Assembly: GCF_009905375.1 (NCBI RefSeq)
Contig: NC_133649.1
Location: 236,372,201-236,436,200, forward strand
Length of the DNA stretch: 64,000 nucleotides
Reading direction: 5' to 3'
DNA from: Apium graveolens
Lineage: Eukaryota > Streptophyta > Magnoliopsida > Apiales > Apiaceae
The notes below the pieces were generated by a model. That model saw nothing but the letters and a program-made list of their open reading frames with translations. It had not been told where the DNA came from and ran no database searches. Made by a program: the position numbers and the translations under genes. Below are positions 54,895-64,000 of this stretch, in pieces. Position 1 is the stretch's first letter, and each line of letters opens with the position of its first letter.

Positions 54895-57712
54895 CTAAGA
54901 GAACAGATGAGGATACCGGGAACGCATCTCAGACTCTAACTCCCAGGTTGATTCTTCGACCTTGGGGTTCCTCCAAAGTACTTTTACTAACTTTACCGAC
55001 TTATTCCTAAGACTCTTTACTTGCCAGTCGAGTAATTTGACAGGTTTCTCCACAAATGACAGGTCTGCCTAAATTTCTACAGGTTCATATTCTATCACAT
55101 GGTTGGCATCAGGATTGTACTTCTTAAGCAATGACACATGGAACACATTATGCACATGCTGATACTGAGGTGGTAAGGCTAACTCATAGGCCACCTTCCC
55201 CACTTGACTCAAAAATTTCAAAAGGACCTATATATCTAGGTGCTAACTTCCCTTTCTTGCCAAATCTAGACAACCCTTTCCTTGGTGACACCTTCAGCAA
55301 AACGGCTTCGCCTACTTGGAATCTAACATCCTTACGCGCTGGATCCGCATACTTTCTCTGTCTATCTTGAGCAGCAAGCAACCTTTTCTGAATTAATTTT
55401 ACTGTCTCATGCAACTGTTGTACCAATTCCGAGCCTAGAATCTTTCCTTCTCCTACTTCATCCCAACTTGTCGGTGATCTACATTTCCGTCCGTATAAAG
55501 CTTCGTATGGTGGCATGCCAATACTGGAGTGATAGCTGTTGTTATATGAGAATTCTACTAATGGCAAATGGTCGTCCCAACTTCCTACAAAATCGATTGC
55601 ACAACTGCGCAACAAGTCTTCGATTGTTTGAATTGTCCTTTCGCTATGACCATCAGTCTGCAGGTGATATGCCGTACTCATGTTCAGCTTCGTGCCAAGA
55701 CTCTCTTGAAATTATTTCCAGAATCTCGAGTTAAATCGGGGATCTCTGTCTGAAACTATCGATACGGGTACTCCATATCTTAGTACGATTTCACGCACAT
55801 ACAGATGAACCGATCTGTCCAATGACGACTTCTCATTAATTGGAAGAAAATGCGCCGAGTTCGTAAGTCGATCAACTATAACCCATATAGCGCCATGTCC
55901 GGATTTCGTTCGCGGTAGTCCCACTATAAAGTCCATAGCAATATTTTCCCATTTCCATTCTGGAATCTTCAGGGGCTGAATTAATCCGCTTGGTCGTTGA
56001 TGTTCTGCCTGCACTTTTTGACAAGTATAACACTTCGCAACCCATTCTGCCACTTCTCGCTTCATATTTGGCCACCAAAAGTTCTACTTCAAGTCTCGAT
56101 ACATCTTGGTGCTTCCCGGATGGATTGAAAATCTTGAATTGTGGGCTTCTTGCAAAATCTTATTCTTCAATTCAAGTACATGAGGAATCCAAATTTTTGA
56201 GGAAAACTTTAGTATACCTTGCTCATCCTTTTGAGTACCAATCTCTTCTCCAGTTAGCTGATTTTTCTCTTTCCTCATTACTTCTTCCTGACATTTCCTT
56301 ATCTTTTCTAATAACCTTGGTTGAAAAGTCATTGTACGACAAACCTCTTCAACTATTCCACAATCACAAAGTTCCAATTCAAACCTCTTAATCTCTTCAG
56401 ATAATTCTTTTGGTGTTGCTATCATATTCAATCGTTCCTTCCTACTCAAAGCATCGGCTACAATATTTGCCTTTCCCAGATGATAATTTATCGAGCAATC
56501 ATAGTCCTTAATCAATTCCAACCATCTCCTTTGCCTCATATTGAGCTCCTTCTGAGCTAAAATATACTTTAAACTCTTGTGATCTGTGTTTATCTCACAC
56601 TTTTCTCCGTATAGGTAATGTCTTCAAATCTTAAGTGTGAATACTATAGCGGCTAGTTCCAAGTCATGCGTAGGGTACTTCAATTCATGCGGTTTTAACT
56701 GTCTTGACGCATACGCGATCACCTTATTATGTTGCATTAGCACACAGACCAATCTTTTATGTGAAGCATCACTGAAAATCACAAAGTTTCCTTGGTCGTC
56801 TGGTAGTACTAATACTGGAGCTGTTACCAACCTCTGCTTCAACTCTTGAAAGCTATCCTCATATTCTGCATTCCATTCGAACTTTTGATTCTTCCTGGTT
56901 AACTTAGTCAATGGCGTGGAGATTTTCGAAAAATCCATGACAGATCTTCTATAATACCCTGCCAATCCTAGAAAACTTCGCACTTCCGTAGGTGTCTTTG
57001 GCCTCTCCCAACTCATAATCGCCTCAATCTTTGCCGGATCTACTTTAACTCCTTCATCTCCAATGACATGTCCCAAAAATTAAACTTCCTTTAACCAAAA
57101 CTCACATTTAGAAAACTTGGCATACAACTTCTCTTATCGGAGTATCTCCAATACTATCCATAGATGCTGCTTATGTTCTTCTTCTGACTTTGAATAAATA
57201 AGGATGTCATCAATGAACACCACTACGAACTTATCCAAATACTTTTTAAATACCCGATTCATCAAATCCATAAATGCTGCCGGGGCGTTAGTCAATCCAA
57301 AAGGCATTACTAAGAATTCATAATGTCCGTATCTGGTCCTGAATGCTGTCTTTAGAATATCCTCTTATTTGATCTTTAATTGATGGTATCCTGATCTCAA
57401 GTCAATCTTTGAAAAGCACTTTGCTCCTTTCAGCTGATCAAATAGGTCATCTATTCTTGGTAGCGGGTAACGGTTCTTAATCGTCACCTTATTGAACTCC
57501 CGATAATCTATACATAACCGCATACTTCCATCTTTCTTCTTTACAAACAGAACAGGTGCTCCCCATGGCGACGTACTTGGCTGTATCACTCCTTTATCCA
57601 ACAATTCTTGTAGCCGACTCTCCAACTCTTTCATTTCTGCTGGTGCCATCTTATATGGGGCCTTCGAAACTGCTTCTGTGCCTGGAGCAAGGTTGATCTT
57701 GAACTCGATTTG
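54895..57712 (-). pseudogene. pol: Chromovirus D RT, RNase H, integrase and chromodomain
   Basis: On the minus strand: [31 protein letters not shown] (RT); F-S-D-A-S-H and L-E-L-A-A-I-V-F (RNase H); H-P-G-S-T-K-M and C-Y-T-C-Q-K (integrase zinc site), M-D-F-I-V-G-L, S-D-R-D-P and S-E-R-T-I-Q-T (catalytic core), then V-H-N-V-F-H-V-S and a chromodomain end (V-L-W-R-N, E-E-S-T-W-E-L-E, P-H-L-F-S). One frame is kept from gag to about 55210, where a one-base slip occurs. Stops near 57365, 57125, 57080, 56624, 56084, 55712 and 55065; most replace a Gln or Trp codon. Confidence 0.92.
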
Positions 57713-59497
57713 TCAATCTGGTGGTAAGCCTGGTAGTTCATCTGGAAATTCGTTGACTACGGGAATATCTTCTATGCTGGGGTTGTCCTTTTCTGAATCC
57801 ACTACATAAGCTAGGAACGACTCACAACCTTTCCTAAGTAACTTCTTAGCCTGAACAATTGTAAGAAACAGTTGCTTTTGCCTCTGTCCCTTAAATACTA
57901 CTTTCTCTCCACTCTTCATCTTTAAATACACCTTCTTGGACTTACAATTAATCTGGGCGTTATTCTTCCCTAACCAATCCATACCTAAAATTATATCGAA
58001 CTCTCCCAACTTGAAGAGTATCAAGTCGGCTGAAAATTTATACCCCAAAATATCAATCTCACACTTCGGACAGAGTTGACTCACATGAATCTTCTCTTGG
58101 TTTGCAATTACCACATTTACTACCTCGTTCATAACCATTTTATCACATTGAAGTTTATCAACAAAAGTTTCTGATATGAAAGATCTTGTTGCTCCCGAAT
58201 CAATCAATACTTTAGCTTCGACATTATTTAGTAAAAGTGTACCTGCTATCACCTCAAAGTTCTGAACAACGTCCTTCATTTTTAAATCTAATGTCCTGGC
58301 TGTTTCTTGCGGAGTTGTTGTAGGTGGTGGAGGTAAGGCCAATACCTCAGCTGGCACGCTTGTACTGGTACTTGCCATGTTCATCAAAGCTTTGACTGGT
58401 CTGGTTGACTTGCACTCCCTAGCTATGTGTCCAGTCTTTCCACACTTATAGCATGTAACTCCCGGCTTCGGCATCTTACACTCGTTTGCCAAATGTCCCT
58501 TCTGGTTGCACCTATAGCATGTCATGCTCATCTTATTACACACTCCGGGGTGCCTTCTTCCACAATGCTTGCATTCTGGTCTCTGAAATCTGTTTTCTCC
58601 AACTTGTCCTTGGCTTGCCTGGTTGTTCCCCTTTGATTCTTGCCTTTTGCTCAAATTTCCCTTCTTTTGAAAATTTCCGCCTTTATGGAATCAAATCCTC
58701 TTCATATTCCTGTCTTGTGAGTTTCCGGCTTCAGACTTTCCTCCATAGAATGGAACCTTTCTCTTCTTATTATCTCTTTCCTTCCTTGACTGCATCCCAT
58801 TACTTTCAATCAGAGCAGCCTTCTACACTATGCCTACATTAGTATCAAGCTCAAACATAGCCACTCTATCTCTGATCCAAGACTCTAATCCTTGTTGAAA
58901 TCTCTTTGCTTTTTCCTCCTCACTGCTGGTATACTTTGTCACAAACCTTGATAACTCTGTGAACTTCTTCTCATACTCCAGTACAGACATACTCCCTTGC
59001 TTCAATTCAAGAAATTTAAGCTCCATCTGATTCTGCATGTACTCAGGGTAATACTTTTCCAGAAATAACTTCTTAAATCTTTCCCAAGAAACTTGCTGAT
59101 TTGCTTCCATAGCTTTTACTGAATCCCACCAATAGATGACTTCGCCCTTCAGGAAGTAAGTAGCATATGGTGTCTTCTGATCGTCCCCTAACTGTACCAA
59201 TTCAAAAGTTCTTTCCATTTCCTTAATCCATGTGTTTGCTATTATTGGATCAGTGGTATCATGAAATGCAGGTTGATTCACATTCTGAAAAGCCTTGAAA
59301 GTAAAAACTTGTTGAGGTGGTACTGGTGGATCAGGTGGTTGGTGTGGTTCACAGTTATCTTGGTTTTCAAATTGTTGTTGAAGAGTTAGTTGTTGTTGAG
59401 CTATAGCGTTTGTTTGCTGTTGTAAGGTTTCCAGTAATCGAAGAATATTTGGATCTGTGGTAGAGGTGGTTGTTGGGTTCTTCTTTTTGGGTGGCAT
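57713..59497 (-). pseudogene. gag: Chromovirus D gag and protease
   Basis: Start M-P-P-K-K-K-N-P at 59497 (an earlier in-frame Met at 59527 is possible but lacks family support). Capsid: A-F-Q-N-V-N-Q-P-A-F-H, W-I-K-E-M-E-R-T-F, A-T-Y-F-L-K-G-E-V-I-Y-W-W, F-L-E-K-Y-Y-P. Three zinc knuckles C-K-H-C-G-R-R-H-P-G-V-C, C-Y-R-C-N-Q-K-G-H-L-A-N-E-C and C-Y-K-C-G-K-T-G-H-I-A-R-E-C near 58580-58420, then protease V-L-I-D-S-G-A-T-R-S-F-I-S. Stops at 58823 (TAG), near 58695 (TGA) and at 57713 (TGA), all in one frame and each explained by a single C-to-T change except perhaps the middle one. Confidence 0.92.
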
Positions 59498-59678
59498 GAT
59501 CCTGAAATAAGAGTTACGTAAAAACATGTATGAATAATGAAATAATTTGAGGGTGTCACATGGTATTCTTGTTCATATATGAGGTCAAGTTTCAAATTAA
59601 ACAAATAGGGTGATGCATATAAAGGCGTATAATAAACAATTGAAAGCAAACGAAATGATAGTGCATTGAAATTTAAGG

Positions 59679-60227
59679 TCACAATACATCAAGATAAAAA
59701 TAAGGTCTGAATTTAGGGATAACATGCTTATTTAAAGGAACAACAGGGAGTTCTACATAGTCCGATAATACAACAACATGAAAGGTAGATAATGGAAAGA
59801 ACCAAGGCTCCACTCCATCGGAACGGGGCTTGGTAGTCTTCTCCTCTCGAAGCGTCTTCACAATACTCTGGAGCTCATCCGCCACCATCTGGATGATATA
59901 CTGGCTGGTACGGTCTCGATGCGATGGCATCTCCTCAAGCTTAGTGTTGACATACTGAACCAAAGTCTCAAGTCTCGCAGTCATCTGCTCCTTAGGATTC
60001 CCTTCATAGTTTCGGCTGTCCGGATACACATTCTTCAATCGGTCTATCAGTCGGTCGTTCTTGCCCTGAAGCATGTCAAACTCGCGCCTTAACTCAGCAT
60101 ACACGGAGAAAGCAATAGTGTCGTCCGACCCAGAGGATGACGAGGAGTGCGCCCTTTGCTGACAAACCATACGTAGATATATAAGAAGAGTATTATTAAC
60201 AAATTTACTTAACCTACTCTCTCGCAT
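59679..60227 (-). CDS. Chromovirus D leader ORF upstream of gag (182 aa)
   Basis: An open frame lies between the PBS (60303-60292) and gag (59497). It has a Ser-run (S-S-S-S-S-G-S-D-D), a long charged helix (Y-A-E-L-R-R-E-F-D-M-L-Q-G-K-N-D-R-L), a second helix with R-L-E-T-L-V-Q-Y-V and a hydrophobic Pro/Val-rich tail. No stop occurs, although the gag-pol frame beside it has about ten. An internal Met at 60167 (M-V-C-Q-Q-R) may be the real start. I do not recognise it. Extra leader ORFs are known in Tat/Ogre elements but this is a chromovirus. It could be a chance frame, but the charged-helix composition argues against that. Confidence 0.5.
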   Translation of the reverse strand: MRESRLSKFVNNTLLIYLRMVCQQRAHSSSSSGSDDTIAFSVYAELRREFDMLQGKNDRLIDRLKNVYPDSRNYEGNPKEQMTARLETLVQYVNTKLEEMPSHRDRTSQYIIQMVADELQSIVKTLREEKTTKPRSDGVEPWFFPLSTFHVVVLSDYVELPVVPLNKHVIPKFRPYFYLDVL

Positions 60228-60291
60228 AATGTCTATAACTTATACATATATCCTATAACCTATTTGAGCTGTCTAGGGACTCTAAACCATA

Positions 60292-60303
60292 GCTCTGATA
60301 CCA
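60292..60303 (-). other. Primer-binding site of chromovirus D
   Basis: Minus strand TGGTATCAGAGC, five bases after the LTR end GTGTGACA. Confidence 0.9.
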
Positions 60304-60308
60304 AAACC

Positions 60309-62132
60309 TGTCACACCCCCAACTTAACAATACATAATATAAAACTATTACAATATTTAAAAGAAAGTAAATACAACCGAATCCAAGATCTTACAGTTTA
60401 AGGTTTGGAACAACCCAACACTACTAACTATTACAACTGGTTTTATTATCGAGTCCTCACACAAAACTATCTCTTATTCTACCTGAGCTCGAACATACGC
60501 ATCGGCATCACAAGTCTTACGCGCGGTCTGCTTGAATCTAACTATATCTGCTAGCTGTAATATCAGGGTGAAAGCAAGTAGTGAGCCAAATGCTCAACAA
60601 GTGCTAAATAATACGGTACAAAACATAAATTGAGATATATTTAAAAGAATAACAATGTGAAGATAGAGCTAATAATAATAAGAGATGTACTTTTGGGTGA
60701 TGGCATCTTTTGTTTGTAACAAAACATTTCCAAAATCATTTCTTAGTCAAAAACCATTTTATGACGCTACGGATTACAGCCGGTGATCAGCCGCGAAGTA
60801 ATCCCAAACCTCGCTGGGTTCTAAAACATTAATGGGATCCCTAGGCAACTTTTAAGCCTACAATATAAGTGTGGAAATGACTCGCATCTCAGTCCATATC
60901 CACTATTTAAAGAAAACATTTATCCCTTTTTGGGACTGAAATCCAGATTTTTAATCATTTCAAAAACTGATGTTGATTGATAGTAAATTTCTTAAACAGT
61001 GAACATCTTTATCAAGGGATTATAGATCAAATTTTAAACACTGGAAATATTATCACTAGATCTCAGGGCCATGATTCACTAGACTTTACTCTATCAGGGT
61101 ACTTGAACAGTTTCTATTTACAAGGATTTTGACAAGGAGATTTAGTAGGGTTATTGGATAATATGAAAGAGTATTGCCAAACTAGGCTTTAAGCAATAGT
61201 TTCAAATATGGTATGGATATTAAAATATCAAGAAGATAAGCATTACTGGTTCTAGGTATGATATAGGTGTTAAAACACAAGGAAAGTGATCATCAACTCA
61301 AGGTATATCAGGGTATCAAGCTTTAGGGTAAGGATAGGGTTATCAAACAATCATGAACGACTTTAAAGAATAACTGGCTTTTAGGTATCAAGATAAAGTT
61401 TCTATCGAGGTTCTTACAAGAGTTAAATGAAAGCATCAGGGTTCAATATCAAGATTTCTCAGGAATCAATAGCATGTTAATCAAAAGGATCAATCAAGTA
61501 TTATAACAAATCTCTATTTTATCATGGCATCACAATTACTTTGGTATACTAGCATGGTATGACTTTTGATCTACTTGCAATAAGTACTTGAGGGTTCATG
61601 GCATTTCTATATAATATGAAGATAGATTTGAGAATCACTTGGTTCAGGTATGACAAGATAAATCAGGATACTCGCATCATATATATTAGAACTGGTTATC
61701 ACTCATTCGCAGTGTAAACTAAAAAGCAGGTTGAATCACTTTCCTTGAGAAGGCTGGACTGGACTGGCAAGTAGGAGCAACTGGAAGCTTTACTCGACCT
61801 TTATGGCAAGTTTACCTCGTCTCGAGATCCTACACAATTAATAATAACCTCATTATAATATATTCTCACCGAGTCAACCTATTTACAACCCAAAATTAAA
61901 CACAAATGGCACTTCGGCCTATATACACGCAATTTATAATCACCTTATAAATATAGTAGTACACATAGCCACATATACTCATATACCATATTTAAGTACC
62001 AAATAATATCACACACACCATATTACAACATTAGGCTTGGATGATCTCGCTCCACAACTTAAGTCACTTGATCGCTAAACTAGACAAAATCTCCAAATTT
62101 TGGCCTCCTAACTCGATGTGTCTTTACTAAAC
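60309..62132 (-). mobile_element. 5' LTR of chromovirus D, interrupted
   Basis: TGTCACACCCCCAACTTAAC matches 50956 onward up to CTTTACTAAAC (52785), where the E-family LTR begins at 62133. TAAAC (62128-62132) is the presumed target duplication. The rest of the LTR must lie beyond the window. Confidence 0.9.
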
Positions 62133-64000
62133 TGTAACACCCCCAGATCCGGGGTCGGGGATCCGGGTCGTCACGGTCTTTCTTTCCACAATATCACTTC
62201 ACTTAATTAATAATAAACAACCTTATGCTGTGAACCCACACTAACATACACCACAACCCGTTATAGTCTCAGAGATGAAATTCAAATAAGTACAAGTCTT
62301 TGAATCCACAATTTAAAAGTTATTACAACCCAAAACGATTACTTGATAAATTTACAGTTAATTGCCATTATCTGCCACAAGTTATAATTATACATAATTG
62401 ATTCTCAAAAGTAGATGGTCTGATCTACAATAGATCTACCTCTGCAGCTATAGCAGCTACGACATCATCGGGAAGACGCGGGACGCTTCCCACGCGCTTG
62501 CGCTGGGTCGGCTGGAGTCTGACCTTCTTTCCTAACTGTTGTTGTGTGATGAAGAAATAAAGCAAGAGTGAGCCTTACAGCTCGCAAGATAATATATATA
62601 GTGATAACAATAATATAAGTATCTAAATGGATACTTGCTAGAATCTTTTATCGTGAGTAAGATAATTACTAGTATATACTTACTAGTATATGAACCTTCT
62701 CATAGTACTCATAAAAGTCTTGGTCAAAAGAAATGAACCAAGTTGATATCTTAATGCGATGAAGTCGCAAAATATTCAGTATATATATATACATATATAC
62801 TTTTCAAAATATTGGAAGTCCTCTTCCATGCATAATATACACAAAATCCCAGTGTATAACTGTATATATAAAAAAATATCGTTGCAAGGTGATCTCATAT
62901 ATCTAACCTTGTCTCAACGTTTTTCTGAAAATCTTTGTCATTCATAAGACAATTATTAATTAGATATAAGTTTAAAGATGAAGTTACAAGATACCCCAAA
63001 GTACTTATATCTTTCCCAAATACTACTTGAACTACCCCCGTTCAAGTTACAATCAGTTTCAAAAGTTCATCACATAGGTGAGACTACAAGACAAGATTTG
63101 TATAGATTAAATCTTTGAAATATTATTAAAGGGAATGAAGTCATGATATACCTCATTAAGTTCTGATATATATATATATCCACCTATACATCTTCCTTTA
63201 TACATTTCCTGAAAACCTCTGTTATGTAAAGTATGAACAGAATTGCAATATCCAATAAATTTGGAAAGGAAAAGAATTTTGGCATAAACCAGATATCTTG
63301 CTGATCAGGAAAAGATACCAATAAGTAACCTTTTCTACTAGTAGATGGATGAATCCCCCACCGGTCATCACCCTGGCCACATAAGGACCTTGTGCTGGAC
63401 CGCCACTCGGCCTCTTACGCGTTGATGGACTGCCACCCAGCCACTTACACAATAATAGACCGTACCCAGGCCTGTCGCTTATGCCGACTCAATTAGATGG
63501 GCTTACTTCCCGAACATTGGGCAAGTAATCAATTCATTTACCAAAACTGCAACCTCGTTGCGAATATAAAATACACCACAGAGCCGGATTCCCCAGGTTT
63601 TGAGCGAGTATTTAAATCCCCTTAAAAAGGAAGATCTTAAATATAAAAATGAGTTTTGGGATCCGCTCTGACTTTAAAAAAAATCGTTTTGAAGACTCGA
63701 AAACACTTTATAGAGTGTTTGGAGTAAAGCTGATTTAATGAAGTAAATCAGTCCCCAGAATATTTAGAAAATGACTGAATATTATTATTTAAATAATATT
63801 CCCATAAAGAATAATCTTTATCAAAATAATTGAAGTAGAAGTATTAAAACTTATACTTGAAATGAGTATTAAATAACCAAAGATATACTTATATGAAAGT
63901 ACTATCTTTATTTGAATAATCGAAAATAAGTTTGATTATTGACACCTTATTCTTTAATAAAATAAAGAATATACCTCAACAAATAATCGGAGTCATAGAT
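62133..64000 (-). mobile_element. E-family LTR inserted in the 5' LTR of D, running off the window
   Basis: TGTAACACCCCCAGATCC and the following ~1.8 kb match 11987-13500, including the CTACTAGTAGATGGA phrase and the 30-bp tandem block. Similarity weakens after about 63940. Solo LTR or full element cannot be told from this window. Confidence 0.8.
63397..63485. repeat. ~30-bp tandem repeat in the second LTR E
   Basis: Three units based on GGAC(C/T)GCCAC...GCC-CTTAC, in the same place as 12949-13040 of the other copy. Confidence 0.5.

Overview
This window looks like heterochromatic, repeat-rich intergenic DNA of a flowering plant, probably a eudicot with a large genome. Nearly all recognisable coding sequence belongs to LTR retrotransposons of two plant lineages. 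One is Ty1/copia of the SIRE/Maximus type, with an extra ORF downstream of pol. The other is Ty3/gypsy chromoviruses of the Tekay/Del type, with chromodomain integrase and LTRs of 3.6-3.9 kb. Primer-binding sites match plant initiator tRNA-Met (TGGTATCAGAGC). I see no intact cellular gene, no tRNA or rRNA gene, and nothing that fixes the species.

Layout. 1-700: remnant of a Helitron PIF1-like helicase. 966-2943 (-): relic of a multi-B3-domain (REM-like) gene with several splice sites still readable. 3.1-6.0 kb: AT-rich DNA with a degenerate tandem repeat. 6002-8285 (-): LTR and extra-ORF 3' portion of copia element G. 8286-11737 (+): 5' LTR, PBS and gag of copia A. 11.7-17.8 kb: broken chromovirus E (-) and unassigned DNA. 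17.8-20.7 kb (+): pol end and extra ORF of a copia element (A'). 20.7-34.2 kb (-): copia B, split by a solo chromovirus-type LTR (21963-27163, TSD CTCAT) that itself holds a second solo LTR (25341-26790, TSD ACCAC). 34.2-35.8 kb and 47.6-50.9 kb (+): chromovirus C, split by complete copia F (35847-47648, TSD AGATT). 50956-62132 (-): chromovirus D inside the integrase of C. 62133-64000: an E-family LTR inside the 5' LTR of D.

The most interesting system is in the copia elements. Copia F carries an 8-bp core, CGACGGAT (complement ATCCGTCG), in four places: a ~22-bp-period direct array in each LTR, a cluster of inverted pairs between pol and the extra ORF, an exact 24-bp-period array inside the integrase-RT linker coding sequence, and three inverted pairs inside the extra ORF. 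The cluster between pol and the extra ORF is followed by a TATAAAAG box, a pyrimidine-rich leader and an AACAATGGC start. The LTR array is likewise followed by a TATA box. Copia B shows the same plan (motif cluster, TATAAAA, leader, ORF) with an unrelated motif, GACTTATCGA/TCGAGAAGTC, which also forms a ~36-bp array in the related LTR of element A. Element G has a third motif version. My reading is that these elements duplicate an LTR cis-element to drive a second, internal promoter for the extra ORF, or use it as a structural or recognition signal in the genomic RNA. This is inference.

Most pol genes are broken. Chromovirus D is notable because gag-pol stays in one frame for about 4.3 kb and is disabled almost only by nonsense codons that fit C-to-T or G-to-A changes. 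The extra ORF of F is far better preserved than its pol.
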